From Chryseobacterium panacisoli (GTDB lineage: Bacteria > Bacteroidota > Bacteroidia > Flavobacteriales > Weeksellaceae), in NCBI RefSeq assembly GCF_008274625.1, contig NZ_VTRU01000006.1, forward strand, positions 1 to 64,000: 64,000 bases of DNA, in the 5' to 3' direction. Positions 25,736 to 32,879 of this stretch are shown here, piece after piece. Position 1 is the first letter of the stretch; the number at the start of each line of letters is the position of its first letter. The position numbers were made by a program, and so were the translations under genes. The notes under the pieces were generated by a model, which did no database searches, was not told the DNA's origin, and saw only the letters and a list, made by a program, of their open reading frames with translations.

Positions 25736-25848
25736 TATTAAATAAAATTTCCTTTGAGATCTTTTGGAGTTGAATCTTTAAATGAGGTTCAGCTTTTATA
25801 TTAAGGTAAAAGAAGCTGAAATAATATCCTATAATAGTGAAATAATTA

Positions 25849-25856
25849 TATATTTG
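25849..25856 (+). promoter_or_regulatory. -7 promoter box of the second small peptide gene
   Basis: TATATTTG, exact consensus, 22 nt before the third copy of the leader element. Each small peptide gene therefore has its own promoter. Confidence 0.6.
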
Positions 25857-25878
25857 TTTATCACAAATAAATATCATT

Positions 25879-25906
25879 GCGGAAGCCGAAAAGCAGAGAG
25901 AGTAGG
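25879..25906 (+). promoter_or_regulatory. Conserved peptide-gene leader element, copy 3
   Basis: GCG, GAA, GCC, GAAAAGC, AGAG, AGAGTAGG. As in copy 2 GCC...GGC can pair and ATTGC is followed later by GCAAC. It ends 25 nt before ATG 25932. Confidence 0.65.
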
Positions 25907-25931
25907 CAACAAAATAAAACTAAATATAATC

Positions 25932-26099
25932 ATGAAAAATTTAAGAAAATTAGCAAAAAAAGACCTGAAGGGTATTAACGGAGGTGCTGTATGGTGCCCG
26001 CCAAAGCCTATTACATCATGTAGTACATGGTGTGGACTGACTAAGGAGCAGAAAATGCGTTGTCTGCTTGATGTAGAAGAGCCTTGTGAATGCTTTTAA
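25932..26099 (+). CDS. Small double-glycine-leader Cys-rich peptide (bacteriocin-like)
   Basis: 55 residues beginning MKNLRKLAKKDLKGINGG, with a 37-residue core containing six Cys (CPPKPITSC, STWCGLTKEQ, then CLLDVEEPCECF). The start is ATG 25932: the longer open frame beginning near 25782 lacks any leader logic upstream and overlaps the promoter and leader element. The Cys spacing of the core is close to that of the sister peptide (C-x6-C-x3-C and a terminal CxxC/CEC), whereas other residues differ, which is typical of diversifying peptide families. Confidence 0.8.
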   Translation: MKNLRKLAKKDLKGINGGAVWCPPKPITSCSTWCGLTKEQKMRCLLDVEEPCECF

Positions 26100-26126
26100 G
26101 ACTTTATATACAGTTGGAAAATAAAA

Positions 26127-26165
26127 GTTCGGCGGCTTCAAAGAAGCCGCCGAACGTATTTTTGT
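26127..26165. terminator. Strong bidirectional terminator
   Basis: A 13-bp perfect stem GTTCGGCGGCTTC / GAAGCCGCCGAAC with AAA loop (26127-26155), followed by GTATTTTTG on the plus strand, and A-rich on the other side. It separates the peptide gene from the convergent DUF5686 gene. Confidence 0.88.
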
Positions 26166-26172
26166 TTTGTGT

Positions 26173-28704
26173 CTAGAATCCTAACTGAAACCCTGCTTTG
26201 ACTCCGAATTTTGAAATATCCGGTCTGTCAAGATAATTTCCTCTCCAGTTGAAATCTACCCTGAAAATTCTAAGATTCCCGATTCCTATATTTTCAATTC
26301 CGAATCCATATTCAAAATAAATATGTTCGCTAGGTGCGGAGTATCTGAAACCTTCTACATTAATTGCCTTAGAAGCATCACTTAGCGTCCCGTAGGCTCC
26401 TCTGATGAATGCAACTTCTCTGAGTTTCAGTTTTTTAATCAATGGAATGTAAGAAAGGATCTTGCCGTTAAAATGATGTTCAAGTTGAAGCGTGGTATAA
26501 GCATCAGTTACAAATTCATAATAATTAAGCTGAGAGAATGTGTTCGGTACCAAACCATATGAAAGGTTGGCCGGAATGATATTCTGTAACGCTAAAGGAA
26601 CGGTATTAAAATTCTTTCCTGCCTCAAAATTTACTACCAGTTTTCCCATACTTCCAATCAAAAACGGCTTATAAAGCATGAATTGCAGCTTATCATAATT
26701 GAAGTCAGCATTAAATAAACCTTCAATACCTCTGGTGTATCTTAAAACAATGGTTGGTGCCAGGTTTCTGGCCTGGTAGCGGTCAATTCCGGTTTGTGAA
26801 AACTTGGCTCCAGGTTTTGCAATTAAACTGATGGTAACATGTGAGTCATTCACTGTTTGTCTTAACTGGCCATCTTTATAATACATCAGATTGAATTTCT
26901 CAGGAATAGCAGATTTAATACTCTGCATCACTCCATCTACCCTTATCTGAAAGTTTTTCCAGGGTTCAATAGCTGCAAAAACACTTGTTTTGTTTACAGA
27001 GCTTAAAGAAATATTTTCTCCTCTTGCAAAAAAGGTACTGGAAGATGATGATTGTGGGGTAACACCATCACCGGATGTAAGCTGCCCTCCAAGCTGAACG
27101 ATATCTCTGCTGGTTCCTGCTCCAATCATAAAGCGGTTAAGCTTATTGAACATATATCTTGCTTCCACTCCATATTTAAACTGTTGATCTTTGAAACCAT
27201 AGGCTGTATAAAACTGAGCTCTCCAGGTATCATTCAATCCGAAATAGGTTCTTGCTCCTAGTCGTATTCTGTCCCCTTCCACTTCATTCCTTCCGTAAAT
27301 AGAGAAAATAGGGCCAATATCTATTCCTTTAAAGGCATTGTAATACCGTGAGCCAAGCGTTTCAAACAGTTTTACCATTCGGTTGAATTTTGGTGTCTGC
27401 TGAAGCTGATCAAGCATGTTGTAAACGCCCTGTTCTGATTTAGATAAAGTGTCAGGTCTGGCTTTGGTCCAATAGGCATCATCTTTATTGGTGAATTTGT
27501 CTTCATATTCCTCTTCCGTGCGTTTGAACATCTTTGGATCAATAGGCTTATTAAACTCATATTCAGAATAGTCTACTGATCTTTTGGCTATGATACTTTT
27601 AGCTCCTTTCTTTTTTGAAAAGGGGCTCATTTCAAATTCTGTAACCAGTTTTTTAGGAAGAAAAGTTGTTTCATCAGGATTGTCATACTCTACCTGAGTA
27701 TAAACACTGTTGACGAAATTTACATTGATTTTTTGGGTTGACTTTAACGTTGCTCCTAAAACAGCATACGTGTCTGTATCTATATAAAGGTTTCCCTGAA
27801 AAGCCAGGATATCTTTTCTTTTAGGCTGGTATCTTATCTGAAAGGCTTTCTCACCACGAATAGTAATGGTATCCATAAGACTGTAGTCATAAGTGCTGAA
27901 ACCATCTGTTCCCACAGGGCTTTGGAATCCAATATCGAAATAATTTAGGGTATTGTCATAGATATTGATATCACGATACAGGTTTTTAGCTGAAACGGTA
28001 ATTACCTGATTGTCCTGGAAACCTGAAGTTTTTTGAGCAATCAATGTTCTTTTGCTGTCTTTGTCTGGCTTGTTTTTACCAAAATTTTCATATACGGCTT
28101 CATTCAAAAAGATAGGAAGTCCCAGTCTTCCGCTTGCTGTAGAATCAGCATAGTCGAAAATGAAATCCAGTTTATTGAAAATCTTTTTCTTCATGAAGGC
28201 ACTGTCCAGGTTGTTAAGGTCAAATTGGGTTTTTTCATATTCTTTATATGAATATGTATCAAACTTTTCTAATCCATTGTTTCTTTTTTGTGCCCAGACT
28301 TTTTGCATTATGGCGTAAGCAGGATTTTCTTTTTTACTCTTATATTTAGTCTTGCCGCTTTGAAGAACAATCTCCTGAATGTCACTTACTTTAGCCTGAG
28401 AAAGCTGCACGAAAATATTTTCAGCATTTTCAGGGGTAATATCAAGCGTTTCTGTAGTATAACTTTTTCTGGAAAACTTTAACTGATGAATAATACTGTC
28501 TGACTGAACAGTGAAACTGCCTGAAGTTGTCGTCAGGGATGGAGTCTTATCATTGTTAATAAAAATATCAACTTTATTGAGTTCTTTATTGCTTTTTTCG
28601 TCAACTATCTTGCCGCTGACCCGGTTTTGAGCACATACGGAACTAGAGAGTATCAGGAAAAAAAATAAAAGATAGTGTTTTTGGGAGTTATTGTTTAACA
28701 TCAT
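26173..28704 (-). CDS. DUF5686 outer-membrane family protein with CarboxypepD-like domain
   Basis: 843 residues. Signal peptide residues are about 8-26 (HYLLFFFLILSSSVCAQ). Residues 27-110 form a carboxypeptidase-D regulatory-like beta-sandwich (VSGKIVDEKSNKELNKVDIF). The remainder is the DUF5686 region including AYAIMQKVWAQK and KFDTYSYKEYEKTQ near 130-160, with a C-terminal beta-barrel ending in FGVKAGFQLGF. Such proteins are common in Bacteroidota outer membranes. Function is unknown; the barrel could serve in transport or assembly. Single gene. Confidence 0.85.
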   Translation of the reverse strand: MMLNNNSQKHYLLFFFLILSSSVCAQNRVSGKIVDEKSNKELNKVDIFINNDKTPSLTTTSGSFTVQSDSIIHQLKFSRKSYTTETLDITPENAENIFVQLSQAKVSDIQEIVLQSGKTKYKSKKENPAYAIMQKVWAQKRNNGLEKFDTYSYKEYEKTQFDLNNLDSAFMKKKIFNKLDFIFDYADSTASGRLGLPIFLNEAVYENFGKNKPDKDSKRTLIAQKTSGFQDNQVITVSAKNLYRDINIYDNTLNYFDIGFQSPVGTDGFSTYDYSLMDTITIRGEKAFQIRYQPKRKDILAFQGNLYIDTDTYAVLGATLKSTQKINVNFVNSVYTQVEYDNPDETTFLPKKLVTEFEMSPFSKKKGAKSIIAKRSVDYSEYEFNKPIDPKMFKRTEEEYEDKFTNKDDAYWTKARPDTLSKSEQGVYNMLDQLQQTPKFNRMVKLFETLGSRYYNAFKGIDIGPIFSIYGRNEVEGDRIRLGARTYFGLNDTWRAQFYTAYGFKDQQFKYGVEARYMFNKLNRFMIGAGTSRDIVQLGGQLTSGDGVTPQSSSSSTFFARGENISLSSVNKTSVFAAIEPWKNFQIRVDGVMQSIKSAIPEKFNLMYYKDGQLRQTVNDSHVTISLIAKPGAKFSQTGIDRYQARNLAPTIVLRYTRGIEGLFNADFNYDKLQFMLYKPFLIGSMGKLVVNFEAGKNFNTVPLALQNIIPANLSYGLVPNTFSQLNYYEFVTDAYTTLQLEHHFNGKILSYIPLIKKLKLREVAFIRGAYGTLSDASKAINVEGFRYSAPSEHIYFEYGFGIENIGIGNLRIFRVDFNWRGNYLDRPDISKFGVKAGFQLGF

Positions 28705-28946
28705 TCGTTTCTTCAGGCAATTAGCATAAACAAAAAGTGTGCAGTTTATTAAAAAAAATAGGTAAAAAAATAAAATATTTTTAGTATACCCTATAAAACG
28801 GCAAATGTAGGGAAAATTATATATGTGATTATTAAAATTAAATGAGAAAATTTAATGCTTAAAGAATAATAATCAGGGTATTAATAGAGTCTGAGAGATA
28901 CTATGTTAACGGTCTGCGATTGTTGTTACGGAATAAATTATAAACA
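28705..28946. other. Intergenic region without recognised gene
   Basis: AT-rich, upstream of the DUF5686 gene and downstream of the tail-fibre-like gene. I see no ORF with coding character. It ends with the tRNA-cassette-like remnant starting at 28947. Confidence 0.5.
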
Positions 28947-28994
28947 AAAAAAGACCTACATTACTGTAAGTCTTTCCGCTTGTGTTGCTGGGCT
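28947..28994 (-). repeat. Decayed partial copy of the tRNA-Asn cassette, with terminator hairpin
   Basis: Aligned without gaps to the 3' end of both tRNA-Asn cassettes (31848 and 36332) this segment matches at 40 of 48 positions: the trailer hairpin (AAAGAC...GTCTTT), GCT, and TGCTGGGCT from the tRNA TpsiC arm. The matches stop within the tRNA body. The hairpin is probably still functional as a terminator for the gene at 29005. Confidence 0.6.
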
Positions 28995-29004
28995 AAGTGT
29001 GGCA

Positions 29005-29778
29005 TTAATAATTCGTTAACTGAATCATCATGCTCACATTTTGTGCTGTACTTGAATTTTCTTCAACATAAACTCTGAAAGAATCAGGGGTAATGTCATG
29101 AATAACAGGTTGATACCAATCGTTGTCTCTGTTGTACTGCGTATAGCTATTTCCTGGCACATTGGAGAGTATAGTAACCGTGATATTTTGTGACCCAGAT
29201 AAATTCAGATTATGGGTTACCAGTAAATCATCACCTCCTGATACATCCGTTTTAGATGACGAGACAATAAATCCGGTGGTAGACAAGTTAACAGTACCTG
29301 AAAAACCATTTATATCTCCATAATTAATTGAACCATAAAATGAAGAATAGGTTTGTATAGAAGTAGACATCTTGTTCCATTTTGTTCCATCATTAATATA
29401 TAATCCCGGTGAGACGTTATTGGGCTGCGTTCCGGATGTTGCTGTATTGTAAACTACCATACCTTGAACATGAGAAGCTAAGGGTAAAGAAAGATCGGAT
29501 GCAAAAAGCTCTAGCCTGGGAGGTAATAATCCTTTATCTGCAGCAGAGATATCTACTATGGATGAGCTGTTCGGTATAGTAGTTCCTATTCCTACACTTC
29601 CGCTAGAAGTTACAACAAAATCATTAGCTTGTTGAACTGCTGTTGGCAAGCCTGTTGTAGCATTATCTTTGGCTCCATCCACGTTAAAGATACCCTGAGG
29701 ATTAGGTGTATTGATCCCTACCTGGGAATGAAAAACTTTCGAAAGGATAATAAATACAATGTAAAAGCTCTTTTTCAT
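29005..29778 (-). CDS. Secreted tail-fibre-like surface protein
   Basis: 257 residues with a signal peptide (MKKSFYIVFIILSKVFHSQ). The N-terminal half has two repeats of the phrase VGI(N/G)T(T/P)xPN (VGINTPNPQG and VGIGTTIPNSS), followed by ISAADKGLLPPRLEL and MVVYNTATSGTQPNNVSPG-LYINDGTKW. This is the beta-rich pattern of phage tail-fibre-like secreted proteins common in flavobacteria. The C-terminal half is Ser/Thr/Asn-rich beta structure ending MIQLTNY. No T9SS sorting domain (POR/CTERM) is evident. Function is unknown; surface or adhesin-like role is inferred. Confidence 0.7.
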   Translation of the reverse strand: MKKSFYIVFIILSKVFHSQVGINTPNPQGIFNVDGAKDNATTGLPTAVQQANDFVVTSSGSVGIGTTIPNSSSIVDISAADKGLLPPRLELFASDLSLPLASHVQGMVVYNTATSGTQPNNVSPGLYINDGTKWNKMSTSIQTYSSFYGSINYGDINGFSGTVNLSTTGFIVSSSKTDVSGGDDLLVTHNLNLSGSQNITVTILSNVPGNSYTQYNRDNDWYQPVIHDITPDSFRVYVEENSSTAQNVSMMIQLTNY

Positions 29779-30098
29779 GTTGTATATGTTTTTGAATTAA
29801 AGAAAATATTGTTCAGCTATAAAGCCTTTTATATAAGTAATCAGAGAAATTTTGAATTGCTAATTAAATGTGTTTTTAATGTTTTTCATCAATTTGTTTT
29901 TAGAATCATTATCGGTGGGAGTACAGAATACACGAACGGGGAAAACTTGCGAAATAAAAGATTGTCAATTTCATCATAGAATTTATTATGGAACCTGAAG
30001 AAATTTTCTTCTCACCTGTGGAGGGAAATCACATATGATTGTTCCGTGATTTATATTTGCAAATTTAGAAACAGAAGGATAACAGAACAAGAAAAAGC
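29779..30098. other. Intergenic region without recognised gene
   Basis: AT-rich, between the surface protein gene and the TPR-AraC gene. A plus-strand TATATTTG (30052-30059) is present but nothing convincing follows it. The region ends with the AraC gene terminator near 30099. Confidence 0.4.
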
Positions 30099-30125
30099 CT
30101 GTTACTATTCAGAAAAGTAACAAGT
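30099..30125 (-). terminator. Terminator of the TPR-AraC regulator
   Basis: GTTACT...AGTAAC hairpin near the gene's 3' side; on the minus strand it is followed by GGCTTTTTC. Confidence 0.55.
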
Positions 30126-30159
30126 GTTAAATGGGATTAAAGCTTTGACTGTTAGTGTT

Positions 30160-31737
30160 TTATTTGTTTTTTTTGCTTAGCTGAGAAATGAACTCAGATG
30201 GAGACAATTTGATCTCTTTTTTAAACATTTGAGCAAAACGGCTGTGTGAAGAGTAGCCTGAAACTTCGGCAAGATAGTCTATTTTGTAGTTAAGATATTC
30301 CGGGTTATTAATTATTTTTTGGATAATATATTTAATCCTTACATGATTCAAATAATCATTAAAATTCATTCCTCTGTACTCTTGCAGAATGTAACTGATA
30401 TACTTTGTATTGGTCTTAAACAAAGAAGCCATATTTGAAATGGTAAGATTCTTTGTGGTGAATTCGTTTTTCTTTTCAAAAGTATCAAGTCTTTGAAGCA
30501 GTTCTTCAATCTTTTTTTCCGGCAGCTGAGTTTTTTTACTGGCTGTATTATCTTCTTTCTTTTGAGAGGTTTTAGCTTCAAGCAATTTTCCATTTTGAAA
30601 ATCCTGTATAATATTTTCAAAATGAATTTTGATCTTTCTTCTTTGGAATTGATGAAAGAAATAAAGCAACAAAGATGTAATTGCCAATATCACTGAAATG
30701 ACGATAAAAATAGATGTATTTCTACTTTCTCCGATAATTTTTTTTTCATTTGTGTGAATGATATCCTGTATGGCCAGCATCTCGGATTGAGTCCTGTCTT
30801 TATAGCCTTCTAAAAGCTTATTTTTAATACTGTCCGATTTTTTTAGGTCATTCTTAAGAAAGTAATATTCAGAAAGCCTTGAATCAATCTCAAATTGAAG
30901 TGTTTTATCTTCAAACTTACTTGCTAAAACCTTTGATTTTTCAATATAAAATAAGGCTGAATCTGTATTTTTTAATTTGATCTCATTAGCCGCATATTTA
31001 ATATAAAAGTAAGACAGATAAAAATTGTTTTCAGAACCTATAATTGATTTGAATCCTTTGCGATAGAACCTGTTTGACAGCTCATATTGTCCAAGGTTAT
31101 GATAATTTACCCCCAGATTAAGCAAAACCGGTATTTGAGTCGTTGCATAATCATTGGATGGAAATTCTTTTTTTAAATTGTCAATAATGTTGAGCGCTTT
31201 TAAATTAAAAGCTAGTGCCTTATCGTAATTCTTTTGCTTTTGGTAAACAGCTGATATACGCTGATAAATTAATGATTTATTGACAAGAGCTTCTTCTTTA
31301 TTCAAATGGTTAGCTAATTGTTCAGCTTTAGACAGATAGCCAATACTCTTACTGTATAATCTCAAATTACCATATAAAGAACCTAAAACAGCCGTAGTTC
31401 TGGGCTTCAATAAAATAAGGTTTTTCTTTTGTGCTATAGAATCTGCTTTTAAAGCTACTTTCAAAGCCTTGTTCCAGTTGTTCTGCATTTCATAACCTTG
31501 AATGGTCACAAATGAAGAACTGATCTGTTGCCAATTATCTGAAGATGCTTTATAAAGAGAGTCTCCAATACGGATTATCTGATCCGAAGGTCGCTTTTTT
31601 TCATTTTTTTTGATGGCTTGACAAAATCTATCAAAGGAAGCATTTTGTTCTTTCAGGCTATGTTGGGAAAAAGCGAAAACAATTTTTACTGTACAAAACA
31701 AAATGAAAGAACGTGTTCTTATCGAATTATTGATCAT
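30160..31737 (-). CDS. TPR-containing membrane-bound AraC family regulator
   Basis: 525 residues. A signal-like N-terminus (residues 1-25) is followed by a long TPR-rich sensor (AYQKQKNYDKALAFNLKALN and NLGVNYHNLGQYELSNRFY), then one transmembrane segment (about residues 336-357, STSIFIVISVILAITSLLLY). The cytoplasmic tail ends in an AraC/XylS double helix-turn-helix: NLTISNMASLFKTNTKYISY and VSGYSSHSRFAQMFKKEIKL. The layout, TPR outside and AraC domain inside joined by a single membrane helix, is typical of Bacteroidota one-component sensors. Its ligand and targets are unknown; neighbouring genes give little hint. Confidence 0.85.
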   Translation of the reverse strand: MINNSIRTRSFILFCTVKIVFAFSQHSLKEQNASFDRFCQAIKKNEKKRPSDQIIRIGDSLYKASSDNWQQISSSFVTIQGYEMQNNWNKALKVALKADSIAQKKNLILLKPRTTAVLGSLYGNLRLYSKSIGYLSKAEQLANHLNKEEALVNKSLIYQRISAVYQKQKNYDKALAFNLKALNIIDNLKKEFPSNDYATTQIPVLLNLGVNYHNLGQYELSNRFYRKGFKSIIGSENNFYLSYFYIKYAANEIKLKNTDSALFYIEKSKVLASKFEDKTLQFEIDSRLSEYYFLKNDLKKSDSIKNKLLEGYKDRTQSEMLAIQDIIHTNEKKIIGESRNTSIFIVISVILAITSLLLYFFHQFQRRKIKIHFENIIQDFQNGKLLEAKTSQKKEDNTASKKTQLPEKKIEELLQRLDTFEKKNEFTTKNLTISNMASLFKTNTKYISYILQEYRGMNFNDYLNHVRIKYIIQKIINNPEYLNYKIDYLAEVSGYSSHSRFAQMFKKEIKLSPSEFISQLSKKNK

Positions 31738-31849
31738 AGCAGTTTAAATTGTTGTTGAATTTTAAAAAGTGCTCTAATTTAATTATAAAAAATTAAAATA
31801 TCTTACTTTGAAATAAATGGGATGGAAATTAAATTGTATTGAAAAATAA

Positions 31850-31876
31850 AAAAGACTTACATTTCTGTAAGTCTTT
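31850..31876 (-). terminator. Terminator of tRNA-Asn copy 1
   Basis: AAAGACTTACA and TGTAAGTCTTT pair around TTTC; the minus-strand reading ends with TTTTTT. Directly after the 3' end of the tRNA. Confidence 0.8.
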
Positions 31877-31879
31877 TTG

Positions 31880-31953
31880 CTCCTCCTGCTGGGCTCGAAC
31901 CAGCGACCCTCTGATTAACAGTCAGATGCTCTAACCAACTGAGCTAAGGAGGA
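31880..31953 (-). tRNA. tRNA-Asn (anticodon GTT)
   Basis: A 74-nt cloverleaf on the minus strand. Acceptor TCCTCCT pairs with AGGAGGA; discriminator G; no encoded CCA. The D arm is AGCTCAGTTGGTTAGAGC; anticodon stem TCTGA/TCAGA with loop CTGTTAA, so the anticodon is GTT (complement at 31917-31919). The TpsiC arm is CTGGTTCGAGCCCAG. One of two identical copies. Confidence 0.97.
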
Positions 31954-31975
31954 ATGTTCTTTGTTTTAAGTGGTG

Positions 31976-31983
31976 CAAATATA
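31976..31983 (-). promoter_or_regulatory. -7 promoter box of tRNA-Asn copy 1
   Basis: TATATTTG on the minus strand, about 22 nt before the tRNA 5' end; part of the duplicated cassette. A TTG lies 20 nt further upstream. Confidence 0.6.
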
Positions 31984-32089
31984 ATATGAATATCAGTACA
32001 AAGCAAGTTTTATCGCGGATTCTGAATGGTTTTTAACTAAATGTATTGAATTTCAATAAGAAATATTTTCTGAATATTTCTGTTTAAAT

Positions 32090-32809
32090 CTAGAGGTCTT
32101 CAAATAAGTGCCGAAAATACCGCTCCGGTGATTCCAAAAAATTCTTTGTTAACTGATAATGCTCTGTTTCTTTATAGTGGATTTTTTGAATTTTGTCATC
32201 AAGTACATAAATTTCAGCAGATGGATAACTCATTAATATGGGTGAATGGCTTGAAATTATAAACTGAGCTTTTCCTGTTTTTTCTAATTTATGAATAATA
32301 GATAGCAAAGAAAGCTGTCTCTGTGGTGATAAGGCAGCTTCCGGTTCATCAAGAATATAGATGCCGTGTTGGAAATGATTATGAAATAACGACAAAAAGG
32401 CTTCTCCATGAGACTGCTGGTGTAAAGATTTTCCTCCATAGGCTTCAAGAACTCTTTGATCTTCTTCCGCCACTTCATCAATATAGGTAGCAAAATTGAA
32501 AAAGCTTTCCGCCCTCATAAAAAAGCCTTGAGAAGTTTTATTACGCCAGGAAAGAGTAAGATATTCTGACAGTGCAGATTCTGTTTTATGAAAGTTATAA
32601 TTGTGATTGCGGTTTCCACCGGCCACATTGAAATTACATTGATCTGCAATGGCTTCAAGCAGGGTAGATTTTCCAATTCCATTTTCACCAATGAAAAAGG
32701 TAACATTGCTTTTTAGCCTTATATCTAGACCATTGCGTAGAAAAGGCAGGTTGAAAGGGAAGTCTTGCGGATGACTATCTTTTAAATAAATCTTTGATAA
32801 GTAAGGCAT
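32090..32809 (-). CDS. AAA/ABC-type ATPase
   Basis: 239 residues. Walker A FFIGENGIGKSTLLEAIA (residues about 37-54), ABC-signature-like region HQQSHGEAFLSLF, Walker B IYILDEPEAAL, and switch SSHSPILMSYP (His loop). This is the stand-alone SMC/ABC-like AAA family typified by OLD-related or RecF-like proteins without a membrane part. No partner gene is adjacent. It lies between the two tRNA-Asn cassettes. Function unknown, possibly in DNA or defence-related processes, but no evidence supports either. Confidence 0.75.
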   Translation of the reverse strand: MPYLSKIYLKDSHPQDFPFNLPFLRNGLDIRLKSNVTFFIGENGIGKSTLLEAIADQCNFNVAGGNRNHNYNFHKTESALSEYLTLSWRNKTSQGFFMRAESFFNFATYIDEVAEEDQRVLEAYGGKSLHQQSHGEAFLSLFHNHFQHGIYILDEPEAALSPQRQLSLLSIIHKLEKTGKAQFIISSHSPILMSYPSAEIYVLDDKIQKIHYKETEHYQLTKNFLESPERYFRHLFEDL

Positions 32810-32879
32810 TTTGCTTGATAGAGTTATTCATCCTATCAAGCAAAATATGTGCAAAAAATAAGAGCAATATTCTTAATTC

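Larger units (their letters stand above)
31848..31983. repeat. Duplicated tRNA-Asn cassette, copy 1
   Basis: A 136-bp unit comprising tRNA trailer/terminator, tRNA-Asn, leader and -7 box is repeated at 36332-36467 with 135 of 136 identical positions (only 31958 T versus 36442 C). Identity ends abruptly at both edges. Confidence 0.85.

Noticed and set aside
25782..25931. Extension of the small peptide ORF upstream of ATG 25932
   Set aside because: The upstream part overlaps the promoter box and leader element, and does not resemble the peptide leaders that start at MKNL.
30052..30059. Plus-strand TATATTTG box in the gap before the TPR-AraC gene
   Set aside because: No ORF or RNA with recognisable structure follows on the plus strand; probably chance in AT-rich DNA.
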